A stretch of DNA of 64,000 bases from Arthrobacter sp. DNA4 (GTDB taxonomy: Bacteria; Actinomycetota; Actinomycetes; Actinomycetales; Micrococcaceae), in contig NZ_CP101466.1 in NCBI RefSeq assembly GCF_024362385.1, forward strand, positions 1,240,001-1,304,000, written 5' to 3'. Below the pieces are notes generated by a model. It saw only the letters and a program-made list of their open reading frames with translations, was not told the origin of the DNA and ran no database searches. Position numbers and translations under genes: made by a program. Shown piece by piece: positions 28,562-37,208 of this stretch; the first letter of the stretch is position 1; each line of letters opens with the position of its first letter.

Positions 28562-29848
28562 TCAGGCTTCCCTGGCGATCGCTTCCTTGGTGGAGGTGGT
28601 CTCGTCGGGCTGGAGCGGGTTGCTCGGGCCACTGCCGGAGGGACGGTTGAAGTTCCTGGTCAGCATGCCGATGATCGAGGTCTTGCCCTGGGATTTGTTG
28701 TAGACGTCGAAGGCGACGGCGATCAGGAGCACCAGGCCCTTGATGATCTGGGTAAGGTCGGCGCCGACGCCCAGGAGCTGCAGGCCGTTGTTGAGCACTG
28801 CCATGACCAGGCCACCGATGATGGACCCAATCACGGTGCCTACGCCGCCGGTAACAGCGGCGCCGCCGATGAAGACTGCCGCGATGGCGTCAAGTTCCCA
28901 GCCGACACCATCGAACGGACCTGATGCGGTGGACCGGCCGACGAAGATCATGCTTACCAGGCTTACCAGGATGGACATGTTCATCATGACCAGGAAGTTG
29001 ACCTTCTTGGACTGGACGCCGGAGAGCTCTGCTGCATGGCGGTTGCCACCCACTGCGTAAACGTGGCGGCCGATGACCGTGCGGGAGGAGATGAAGCCGT
29101 AGATCAGGACCAGGACGGCCAGGATGAGGCCCGGGATGGGGAAGGACGTGCCCGGACGGCCCGTGGCGAACAGGTATGTGGCGTAGAGAATGGCGGCGCA
29201 GACGAGGACCAGCTTGAGGACGGTGACCCACATTTCTGGAACTTCAGCACCGAGTGCCTTGGCCCTGGCGCGGGACCGGAGTTCGCTGACAACCACGAAG
29301 GCAGCGGCGGCAAGGCCGAGCAGCAGGGTCAGGTTGTTGTAACCGATGTTGGGTCCTACTTCGGGCAGGTAGCCGGAGCCCAGGTACTGGAAGTCCGAGG
29401 GGACGGGGATGGTGTTGGACTTGCCCACGAACTGGTTGAAGCCGCGGAAGAGGAGCATGCCGGCCAGCGTCACGATGAACGCCGGGATTCCGACGTACGC
29501 GGTCCACCAGCCCTGCCAGGCACCGATCAGGGCACCCAGGAGCAGGCCGAGGAGGACCCCGGCATACCAGGGAATACCCCAGTCTCGGATAGCCAGGGCC
29601 ACGGTGACGCCCACGAAAGCCGCGACCGAGCCGACGGAGAGGTCGATGTGTCCGGCAATGATCACCAGCACCATGCCGATGGCCAGGATGAGGATGTAGG
29701 AGTTGCCGTTGAAGAGGTTGATGACGTTGCCGGAGGTAAGCGTCCGGCCTTGGGTGGCAATCTGGAAGAAGATGATCAGCGCCACCAGGGCGAAGATCAT
29801 GCCGAATTGGCGGGTATTCCCACCAAAAAGCTTCTTGAGGGCGTTCAT
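28562..29848 (-). CDS. mmsB: Monosaccharide ABC transporter permease (MmsB/GguB-like)
   Basis: A protein of 428 residues with about ten to twelve helices and the ribose/xylose-type permease signature AGHIDLSVGSVAAFVGVT, GIPAFIVTLAGMLLFRG, and AIAAVFIGGAAVTGGVGTVIGSIIGGLVMAVLNNG. The long extra loop and length match the MmsB/GguB/XylH group rather than RbsC. The C-terminal tail is polar (RPSGSGPSNPLQPDE). It lies 45 bases after mmsA and 49 bases before the binding protein gene on the same strand. Confidence 0.88.
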   Translation of the reverse strand: MNALKKLFGGNTRQFGMIFALVALIIFFQIATQGRTLTSGNVINLFNGNSYILILAIGMVLVIIAGHIDLSVGSVAAFVGVTVALAIRDWGIPWYAGVLLGLLLGALIGAWQGWWTAYVGIPAFIVTLAGMLLFRGFNQFVGKSNTIPVPSDFQYLGSGYLPEVGPNIGYNNLTLLLGLAAAAFVVVSELRSRARAKALGAEVPEMWVTVLKLVLVCAAILYATYLFATGRPGTSFPIPGLILAVLVLIYGFISSRTVIGRHVYAVGGNRHAAELSGVQSKKVNFLVMMNMSILVSLVSMIFVGRSTASGPFDGVGWELDAIAAVFIGGAAVTGGVGTVIGSIIGGLVMAVLNNGLQLLGVGADLTQIIKGLVLLIAVAFDVYNKSQGKTSIIGMLTRNFNRPSGSGPSNPLQPDETTSTKEAIAREA

Positions 29849-29893
29849 GGTTTCAGTCCTTGTGTCCGGAAGGTTCTGGAATGGGCCAGAGGG

Positions 29894-31450
29894 TCAGGCG
29901 GCTTTGCGGGCGGAGGTCATCAGCTTCATCAGGCTTTCCTGAGTGGCCTCGTCTTTGTTCAGGACGCCGGTGATGGCGCCTTCGAAGATCGTGTAGATGC
30001 GGTCGGACAGGCCCAGGAGTTCGGGGAGCTCCGAGGAGATGACGATGACTCCCTTGCCCTGGTTGGCCAGCTGCTGAATGATGCCGTAGATCTCGTACTT
30101 TGCCCCGACGTCGATGCCGCGCGTGGGCTCATCCAGGATCAGCAGGTCGGGATCGGTGAACATCCACTTGGCCAACACAACCTTCTGCTGGTTGCCGCCG
30201 GAGAGTTTGGCCACGCCTTCCTCCACGGAGGGCGTCTTGGTGCGCAGGGATTTGCGGTATTCCTCCGCCACCGTGAACTCCTGGTTGGCGTCGACCACAA
30301 AGTTGTGGCTGACTTTCCTCAGGTTCGCCGCCACGGTGGTGGTCTTGATGTCGTCGAGCAGGTTCAGGCCCAGGGTCTTGCGGTCCTCGGTGACGTAGCC
30401 CAGCCCGGCGTCGATGGCCTGGCGGACATTCTTGAGCGTGACCTCGCGGCCGTCCTTGTAAATGTGGCCGCTTACGAACCTGCCGTAGGACCTTCCGAAG
30501 ACTGATCGGGCCAATTCCGTGCGTCCTGCCCCCATCAGGCCGGCAAATCCCACGATCTCGCCACGGCGGACGAAAAAGTTGGAACCCTTGCACACGAGGC
30601 GGTCCTGGACGGCCGGGTGGCCCACGGTCCAGTCCTTGACCTCGAAAAACACTTCCCCGATTTTGGGGGTGTGGTCCGGGAACCGGGATTCGAGGGTGCG
30701 GCCCACCATGCCCTTGATGATCCGGTCCTCGTCGACGCCGTCAGCCTTGACGTCAAGGGTCTCAATGGACTGGCCGTCGCGAATAATGGTGATGGAGTCG
30801 GCGATCTGCTCGATCTCGTTGAGCTTGTGGGAAATGATGATTGAGGTAATGCCCTTGGCCTTTAGGCCCAGCATCAGGTCCAGCAGGTGCTGTGAGTCCG
30901 ATTCGTTCAGGGCCGCGGTGGGCTCGTCCAGGATGAGGATCTTCACGGACTTGTTCAGGGCCTTGGCGATTTCCACCAGCTGCTGCTTGCCGACACCGAT
31001 TTCCTTGATGGGGGTGTCGGGGTCGTCCCGCAGGCCCACACGCGCCAGGAGGTCCAGGGACCGCAGCCGGGCCTCGGCCCAGTCGATCACGCCGCGCTTG
31101 GTGGGTTCGTTGCCCAGGAAGATGTTCTCCATGATGGACAGTTCGGGGATCAGTGCGAGTTCCTGGTGGATGATCACAATGCCCGCGTGCTCGCTGGCGC
31201 GGATGTCCCGGAACTGCTGGACCTGTCCCTGGTAAACGATGTCGCCGTCGTAGCTTCCGTACGGGTACACGCCGGACAGGACCTTCATGAGCGTGGACTT
31301 GCCTGCGCCGTTTTCGCCGCAGATGGCGTGGATCTCGCCGGCCTTCACCCTAAGGCTCACATTCGACAAGGCTTTAACGCCGGGGAATTCCTTGGTGATG
31401 GACCGCATCTCGAGGATGACCGGATCCGTGTGCGTGGTCTGGGACGTCAT
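29894..31450 (-). CDS. mmsA: Monosaccharide ABC transporter ATP-binding protein (MmsA/GguA-like)
   Basis: A protein of 518 residues with two fused ABC domains as in sugar-class importers. The first has Walker [10 protein letters not shown] and [16 protein letters not shown]. The second has the degenerate nucleotide site [13 protein letters not shown], signature [14 protein letters not shown] and [14 protein letters not shown]. This fits the RbsA/XylG/MmsA architecture. The start at 31450 (MTSQTTHTD) is preferred over an upstream frame extension. The promoter just upstream carries an element shared with the ROK regulator gene, so sugar-responsive control is likely. Confidence 0.9.
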   Translation of the reverse strand: MTSQTTHTDPVILEMRSITKEFPGVKALSNVSLRVKAGEIHAICGENGAGKSTLMKVLSGVYPYGSYDGDIVYQGQVQQFRDIRASEHAGIVIIHQELALIPELSIMENIFLGNEPTKRGVIDWAEARLRSLDLLARVGLRDDPDTPIKEIGVGKQQLVEIAKALNKSVKILILDEPTAALNESDSQHLLDLMLGLKAKGITSIIISHKLNEIEQIADSITIIRDGQSIETLDVKADGVDEDRIIKGMVGRTLESRFPDHTPKIGEVFFEVKDWTVGHPAVQDRLVCKGSNFFVRRGEIVGFAGLMGAGRTELARSVFGRSYGRFVSGHIYKDGREVTLKNVRQAIDAGLGYVTEDRKTLGLNLLDDIKTTTVAANLRKVSHNFVVDANQEFTVAEEYRKSLRTKTPSVEEGVAKLSGGNQQKVVLAKWMFTDPDLLILDEPTRGIDVGAKYEIYGIIQQLANQGKGVIVISSELPELLGLSDRIYTIFEGAITGVLNKDEATQESLMKLMTSARKAA

Positions 31451-31518
31451 GAACCCTAACCCTCCAATGCAATGACTTCTTTGTCCGGTAAGCAAAGCGC
31501 AGGGCCGTCTGAACCAAA

Positions 31519-31560
31519 AGTAAACTGGATCACAGCTATTGTCGTCAAGTCTTTAACGCA
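31519..31560 (-). promoter_or_regulatory. Promoter with shared ROK operator candidate, mmsAB-chvE operon
   Basis: On the minus strand TTGACG (31543-31548) is followed after 18 bases by TTTACT (31519-31524). Overlapping the -35 is TGCGTTAA-N3-CTTGACGACAA (31539-31560). It recurs almost unchanged before the ROK gene at 32799-32820, with 18 of 22 positions identical. Confidence 0.6.
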
Positions 31561-31581
31561 ATTACCGGATAACGAAATGGT

Positions 31582-32771
31582 CTAGGGCTTCCGGATGCCG
31601 GCGTGCTGGAAGACGAGGGCAGCCGCTCCCAAGGCCTCTGCACGGTCGCCGAGCGAGGACATGGTGAGGGTTGTCGTCTCACCGATTACCGGCACTGCAT
31701 GGCGGATCAATCCTCTGCGGATGGGGTCCAGCAGGATGTCGCCAAGGCCCGCCAGGGGTCCTCCCACCACGATGACCTCGGGGTTGATCAGGTTGGCCAC
31801 GTTGCCCAGTGCGCGGCCCACGGCCAGTCCGGCATCGTCCACGACGCGAAGGGTGGCGGAGTCCCGGTTCAGGGCTTTGCGGACAATGTCAGCCGGAGTC
31901 ATCGGAGGGTCTTCGCCGCGGCTGAGGAGCTCGATCATGGTGGTGGTGGAGGCGATGGTTTCCAGGCAGCCGCGGTTGCCGCAACGGCACACCAGGCCCT
32001 GCTCATGGATGGTCGCGTGCCCTATTTCGCCGGTGATTCCCACGTTGCCGTAGTAGGGGGCGCCGTTGAGGATCAGGCCGGCGCCGATGCCCGATCCGAT
32101 TTTCATGAACATCAGGTTGCTGACCCCGGAGTGCTGCCCCCACGTCACCTCGGACCAGGCGCCAAGGTTGGCGTCATTGTCAACAAACACGGGAATTCTC
32201 AAGGTTTCCTCAAGGTGCTGGAGGATGTTGATGCCCACCCATTCGGGAAGGATTGCGCCCTGGGCCACCGTCCCGGTCCGGCGGTCGATGGGGCCCGGAA
32301 TGCCGACGCCGCGCCCACTACCGAGGAGCGCTCCACCCCGCTTTCCCGCAACAGTTTCTCCAGCACCGCCACCGCGGCCTGGATACCGTCATCCGCCTGG
32401 TGGCCCAGGGGGAGCATTATCGATTCTTCGGCGATGACGTGGTAGCTGAGCGAGGCGAGGACCACCCGCAGGTGCCGCCGGTCGAAGTCGATGCCCACGG
32501 CCACGGCGCCGTTGCTGTTCAGCCGCACGTTCAGTGCCCGCCGCCCGGAACTGGTGATCGGCTCGGTGGATGCCAGGCCCGAATTGAGCATGATCTTGAC
32601 GATGTTGGAGACCGTGGCGGTGGACAGCCCCGTCTGCCGGGCCAGTTCCGCCTGGGTGGACGGGCCGCCCATCAGGGTCTCGATAATCCGCTGTTGGTTC
32701 AGCTGCCGCAGGGCGGACTGCGATCCGGGATTTTTAGGTTTGCTCCTCGTTGAGCGCGTAGTTGCGGACAT
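31582..32771 (-). pseudogene. ROK-family transcriptional regulator (XylR-like), frameshifted
   Basis: The N-terminal winged helix reads QLNQQRIIETLMGG, then STQAELARQTGLSTATVSNIV, with the start of the ROK domain (AVGIDFDRRHLRVVLASL). Near 32310 the frame changes; the second part continues IPGPIDRRTGTVAQGAILP, DNDANLGAWSE, the zinc-type cysteines GLVCRCGNRGCLE and VIVVGGPLAGLGD. Length is 1190 bases, one short of a multiple of three; repair gives about 396 residues, normal for ROK repressors. It sits upstream of, and codirectional with, the sugar transporter and shares its operator. The transcript may be leaderless because the -10 lies only eight bases before the ATG. Confidence 0.82.
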
Positions 32772-32778
32772 GCTAAGA

Positions 32779-32820
32779 AGATTGCCCTACCGCTGCGCTT
32801 GTAGTCAAGAAGTTAACGCA
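32779..32820 (-). promoter_or_regulatory. Promoter with shared ROK operator candidate, ROK gene
   Basis: On the minus strand TTGACT (32803-32808) precedes CAATCT (32779-32784) by 18 bases. The -10 is eight bases from the ATG and no binding site is visible, so the mRNA is probably leaderless. TGCGTTAA-N3-CTTGACTACAA matches the element upstream of mmsA. Confidence 0.55.
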
Positions 32821-33009
32821 TGACTCCGGCGGACGCAGTTGGCAACGGTACGCAGGGCTCCGACCGAATCCCCGTGCATTCCGTCCCGGCCTGCGTGCGG
32901 GTGGGTCCAAACGACCCGTCATCCACCGTCTGCGGCTGGCTAGGCTGGTAGGCGGAAACAGTCCAGCCCAGCCACGTTCCCGTGGACGGGCATGAAGAAG
33001 GTGGTAATG

Positions 33010-33866
33010 ATGCTGCTCTCCGTCCTGCAGGCGAACGCGGTGGTCCTGGATATTGGGGCAAACCTGCGCATCGTGGACGATGCCGCCCGCCGGGCCGCGC
33101 AGGCCGGCGCCCACGTGCTGCTCACGCCGGAACTGTTTCCCGTGGGCTACGCCCCGCTGCGGCTGCGCAGCGAACTGGATCCGGCGGCCCTCCCCGCCAT
33201 CCGCGGACGCCTGGCGGACATTGCGCGCCGGAACAGGATCGCGCTCGTCTACAGCCTGCCCGCCCCGGTGGGCGCCGAACCGAAGTCCGCCGGTGCGGCC
33301 GGATGGCACATCTCAGCCACCCTGGTGGACGCCTACGGCGTGGAGATCCTCAACTACGCCAAGGTGCACCTCTTTGGCGGTGAGGAACGCGAGGCATTTG
33401 TCGCAGCCGGGGAACCTCCCGCCGTCGTGGATTTCCACGGCATCCGTACCTCACTGCTGATCTGCTACGACATCGAGTTCCCGGAGGCCGCACGGGCGGC
33501 TGCTTCCCGGGGCGCCGAGCTGGTCCTGGTGCCCACCGCATTGTCGGCCGGCTTCGAGGCAGTGCCGCAGGTGCTTGTCCGCGCCCGTGCGCTGGAAAGC
33601 CAGCTCACTGTGGCGTATGCCAACCACTGCGGAACCGAGGACGCCTACGCCTTTGGTGGCGGAAGCGTGGTGGCGGGGCCCGACGGGACGCTCCTCGCCG
33701 AGGCCGCGACGCCCCGGCGCTGCTGTTTGCCGAGGTGGGCGCGGAGGCCGTCCGGGCAGCACGCAATGAGGTCCCGTACCTGCGGGAACGCCGGCCCGGA
33801 CTGTACCGGGAGTGGGAGGAAGCTCTACTGCGGGAACCGGGCCACCCGGGGGGCAGCGGCGAGTAG
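33010..33866 (+). pseudogene. davA: DavA-like 5-aminovaleramidase (nitrilase superfamily), frameshifted near the end
   Basis: A carbon-nitrogen hydrolase with the full triad: Glu41 in LLTPELFPVGY, Lys118 in NYAKVHLFGG, Cys152 in LLICYDIEFPE. VPTALSAGFEAVPQVLVRARA and VAYANHCGTEDAY are as in Pseudomonas DavA, which hydrolyses 5-aminovaleramide to 5-aminovalerate. After GPDGTLLAEA the frame shifts near 33715, and the true C-terminus follows in another frame (LLFAEVGAEAVRAARNEVPY, then GLYREWEEALL), stopping at 33866, ten bases from the convergent PucR gene. The length is one base short of a multiple of three. The start at 33010 or 33007 is set by GAAGGTGG. Confidence 0.8.
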
Positions 33867-33876
33867 CCGCTGCCCG

Positions 33877-35592
33877 TCAGTCCGCCCTGCCTGCCAGGTT
33901 GTCTGCATACTGCAGCGCAATCCACAGCTCTGCCCGCACCTGTGCCTGGTTCAGGTCCATCTCGAGCAGTTCACCCAGGACGCCGATCTGCCGCCGTACG
34001 CTGTTCCGGTGCAGGCCCAGCAGCTTGGCGGACGCGTCCCAGCTGCCGTTCTCGCTGAGCCAGCCGCGGAGGACTGCCAGCAGCGGATGGCGCCGGTCCG
34101 GCTCCAGCGCCAGGACCGGCCGCAGGAGGCGTTGGGCCAGCAGTGTCCCGGCGTCACGGCCCAACAGTCCGGTGACCGACCAGGACACCTCATCGGCCCG
34201 GATGCTCACTCCGCTCCTCTGGACCTGGCTGCGCAGGGAGGTAGCGCGCTGGTAGGCGGCGGGCAAGTCCGTGAGCTCGGTCGGTTCGCCGACCACCAGG
34301 CGCCACCCGAGCTTCTCCACATCGGCAAGCAGGGCATCATCCACCCTGAGCCGGGTCACGGCGGCGAACCCGTAGTCAGTGATCTCCACCAGTTTTGTGT
34401 CGAGCATCCGGCGCCACTGCAGCAGCTCCCGGACCGGGCCGTCACCGGCCGGCCAATGGGGTGCTTCCACGTTGATGCCCTGCACAACCCGCATGGGCGC
34501 GGACCGGGTGGAGGAAAGGCTCTGCGCCATCAGGTCCTTGAGCCCGTTTACATGCTTGGTGCCGCCCGTGGTGAGGCTTTCGGGGTGCAGCAGGACGGCG
34601 GTGGCCAGCTGGCTCGGGGCCAGTGACCCGCTGGTCCGTTGCCGCACCAGCAGCTCGAGCAACCCGACCGCGGACTGGACCACGTTGTTCTGCGCAGGGG
34701 TCAGCGGAACGTCGGAGCCCAGAACCAGGGCACCAAGATTGGCGTCCTTGGTGCTGCGCAGCGGGTGGCCCACCACCAGCGCCGAGCCCGGCAGGTCAAA
34801 GCCGTCCATCTCCACCCGCGGGCCGCGGCCGGACAGCAGCCGTTCCAGCATGGGTTCGAGCAGGGAAAGTTCGACGGCGGTGCTGCCGCCGGCACTGGTG
34901 CCGCGTGCCCGGACCCGGCCGTCCGCCCCCACCATGACCGCCCATACGGGCACGCGCTGGACCAGGGCGGCCAGCAGCTCATGCTCCGGTCTGGGTGAGA
35001 GGACAGCCCGCATGAGTTGCCGGTTGGTCTCCGCCAGCTGTCGGAAAACCCGGGCATTGTCGGTCTCCAGGAGCTGTGAGAACTGGAGGCCGATCGCCGC
35101 GAACGGAAGCGACTCAGGCACCTCGAACAGGGTGAGGTTGTGCCGCCGGCACGCGTCCAGCACCACGTCCGGGACGGCATCGAAGTAGGGCCTGATCCCG
35201 AACCCGAGGGCCGCCACCTTGGCCTCCACCAGCCGCTGGACATACCCATCCACCCTGGCCGGCGTGCCGCCGTCGCCCAGGAAGGGAAGCCCGGCGGTGA
35301 GCAGGAACTCACCCTCGGGCAGGTAGGGTGTGGGGTCCTCCAGTTCGCTGGGTTCAACCCACCGCAGGAGACGGCCGCCGCTGCCGCCGTCGTGGAGCGT
35401 TTTCAACAGCGGCGGCAGCTGGTCAAGGAACTGCTGGAGGGTGACGAAGCTCAGCCGTCCGGACTCCGCGGGTTCAGCGGTCGTGGCTAGCACCGGCGTC
35501 GGCCGGCTTCCGGCAGCCGGCGCACCCGGGGGCCGCAGGCGCCGTATTGCAGGATCCGCTGTGTTTGTGCATAAAGTCTCACGGTGGATCAC
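33877..35592 (-). CDS. PucR-family transcriptional regulator
   Basis: About 570 residues. The N-terminal PucR sensor domain (about 50-180) has LLRWVEPSELEDPTPYLPEG, FLLTAGLPFLGD and NLTLFEVPESLPFAAIG. A GAF-like middle region follows. The C-terminal PucR helix-turn-helix is about 500-560: LRGWLSENGSWDASAKLLGL, HRNSVRRQIG, LDLNQAQVRAELWIAL-like. Such regulators activate amino-acid, polyamine or purine catabolism. It lies between davA and the divergent transporter-davB genes, so lysine or a derivative is the likely inducer. The GTG at 35592 lacks a binding site and sits on TATAGTG; a downstream start such as GTG 35493 is possible. Confidence 0.82.
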   Translation of the reverse strand: MIHRETLCTNTADPAIRRLRPPGAPAAGSRPTPVLATTAEPAESGRLSFVTLQQFLDQLPPLLKTLHDGGSGGRLLRWVEPSELEDPTPYLPEGEFLLTAGLPFLGDGGTPARVDGYVQRLVEAKVAALGFGIRPYFDAVPDVVLDACRRHNLTLFEVPESLPFAAIGLQFSQLLETDNARVFRQLAETNRQLMRAVLSPRPEHELLAALVQRVPVWAVMVGADGRVRARGTSAGGSTAVELSLLEPMLERLLSGRGPRVEMDGFDLPGSALVVGHPLRSTKDANLGALVLGSDVPLTPAQNNVVQSAVGLLELLVRQRTSGSLAPSQLATAVLLHPESLTTGGTKHVNGLKDLMAQSLSSTRSAPMRVVQGINVEAPHWPAGDGPVRELLQWRRMLDTKLVEITDYGFAAVTRLRVDDALLADVEKLGWRLVVGEPTELTDLPAAYQRATSLRSQVQRSGVSIRADEVSWSVTGLLGRDAGTLLAQRLLRPVLALEPDRRHPLLAVLRGWLSENGSWDASAKLLGLHRNSVRRQIGVLGELLEMDLNQAQVRAELWIALQYADNLAGRAD

Positions 35593-35681
35593 TATAAGTC
35601 ATTTTGCACCGGGTTGAGAGTTGGCTCACATGCCAATGTTGGTGAGGGGAAACCGACAACTACTCTGAAGGGACGTCAACG

Positions 35682-37208
35682 GTGACTGTGCCTGTGACCA
35701 CCGAAAAACCCATTGCGCCAAGCGTCGGACGGCCTGGCCTCCGGGCCCAGTTGCTCCGGCGTAAACCGATAGGCCAAATGGTCAGCGAAGCCGAAGGTGC
35801 CGGTGCGGGAACCGGCCTGGTGCGCAGCTTCGGCGTTCTGCACCTGACGATGATCAGCGTGGGTGCCACCCTGGGGACGGGCATCCTGGTGATCCTCGGC
35901 GAATCGGTTCCGCTGGCCGGGCTTACCATCTGGATTTCATTCATCATCGCCGGCCTGGCCGCGCTGCTCTCCGCGGTGTCGTACGCCGAGATGGCCGACC
36001 TGGTTCCGGCCGCAGGGTCGAGCTACTCCTATTCCTACGCCACCATGGGAGAGGGCATGGCCTGGATCTGCGGATGGTGCCTTGTCCTTGAATACGCCGT
36101 TTCCGTGGCCGCCGTGGCCGTGGGCGCGGGCCAGTACGTCAACGAAACGCTTGCCGTGTTCGGGCAGGTGCTGCCCGACGCGATGTCGCAGCCTCCCGGC
36201 GACGGCGGCCTGGTGAACGTCCCGGCGGTGGCCATCGTCGTGCTCGCCACCGTCCTGCTGGTCCGCGGGGCTCGGGAAAGCGCCTGGATCAACACGGCCA
36301 TCGTCGTCGTCAAAGTAGGCATCCTGCTGTTCTTCTGCGCCGTGGCTTTTACCGCCTTCAACGCAGGAAACTTCGAGCCGCTCATGCCCATGGGGGCCGC
36401 AGGCGTATCCGCCGCCGCTTCCAGGGTGTTCTTCTCCTATATTGGGTTTGATGCCGCCTCCACGGCCGGCGAGGAAGCCAGGAACCCCAAGCGCGACCTG
36501 CCCCGCGCCATCCTGCTGTCCATGGTGATCGTCACCAGCATCTACGTCCTGGTGGCCGTTGCCGCCATCGGCGCCCGCCCGTGGGGCTGGTTCGACGGAA
36601 CCGAAGCCGCCCTGGTCCAGATCCTTGAGGAGACCACGCACCAGCCGTGGATTGCGCTGGTCTTCTCGGTGGGCGCCGTCCTGGCCATTGCCAGCATCGT
36701 GCTCACCGTCCTGTACGGGCAGACCCGCATCCTCATGTCGATGTCCCGGGATGGACTGGTTCCCCCGGTCTTCAGCCGCGTCTCACCCCGCACCGGCACC
36801 CCGGCCGCCGGTACCCTGATCGTGGGCACCGCCGTCGCCCTCACCGCAGGGCTGGTGCCGCTCGGCGCCCTGGCCGACGCCACCAGCATCGGAACCCTGT
36901 TCGCGTTCGCGCTGGTCAACGTGGCCGTTATCTACCTGCGCCGCAACCGCCCGGACTTGAAGCGCAGCTTCCGGGTGCCGCTGTACCCTGCCACCCCCGT
37001 GCTGGGCACGCTGATGTGCGCCTACCTGATGGCCAACCTCGGCGCCGATACCTGGGTTGTGTTTGGTGCCTGGATGCTCGTCGGTATCGCCATCTACTTC
37101 GGCTATGGACGCCGGAACTCCAAGGTAGCGGCCCTGAGCGAGCTCGACTACCGTGAACTGACCGCCAAGGCCCCCAGCCAGGAACCTGTGAAAGCAGAAC
37201 AATCATGA
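35682..37208 (+). CDS. APC-superfamily cationic amino-acid transporter
   Basis: A protein of 508 residues with about twelve to fourteen helices and APC/CAT signatures: MISVGATLGTGILVILGE (helix 1 substrate motif), AGLAALLSAVSYAEMADLVP, SSYSYSYATMGEGMAWICGW, and FFSYIGFDAASTAGEEARNPKRDLP. This is the CAT group, whose members import lysine, arginine or ornithine. It starts with GTG, preceded by GAAGGGA. The stop overlaps the davB start as ATGA, so transporter and oxygenase are translationally coupled. This supports lysine, or another basic amino acid, as the shared substrate. Confidence 0.87.
   Translation: MTVPVTTEKPIAPSVGRPGLRAQLLRRKPIGQMVSEAEGAGAGTGLVRSFGVLHLTMISVGATLGTGILVILGESVPLAGLTIWISFIIAGLAALLSAVSYAEMADLVPAAGSSYSYSYATMGEGMAWICGWCLVLEYAVSVAAVAVGAGQYVNETLAVFGQVLPDAMSQPPGDGGLVNVPAVAIVVLATVLLVRGARESAWINTAIVVVKVGILLFFCAVAFTAFNAGNFEPLMPMGAAGVSAAASRVFFSYIGFDAASTAGEEARNPKRDLPRAILLSMVIVTSIYVLVAVAAIGARPWGWFDGTEAALVQILEETTHQPWIALVFSVGAVLAIASIVLTVLYGQTRILMSMSRDGLVPPVFSRVSPRTGTPAAGTLIVGTAVALTAGLVPLGALADATSIGTLFAFALVNVAVIYLRRNRPDLKRSFRVPLYPATPVLGTLMCAYLMANLGADTWVVFGAWMLVGIAIYFGYGRRNSKVAALSELDYRELTAKAPSQEPVKAEQS

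Noticed and set aside
33720..34626. A 544-residue nitrilase fusion protein
   Set aside because: After the frame break the continuing frame is antisense to the PucR gene and has no domain; the true nitrilase end lies in another frame and stops at 33866.
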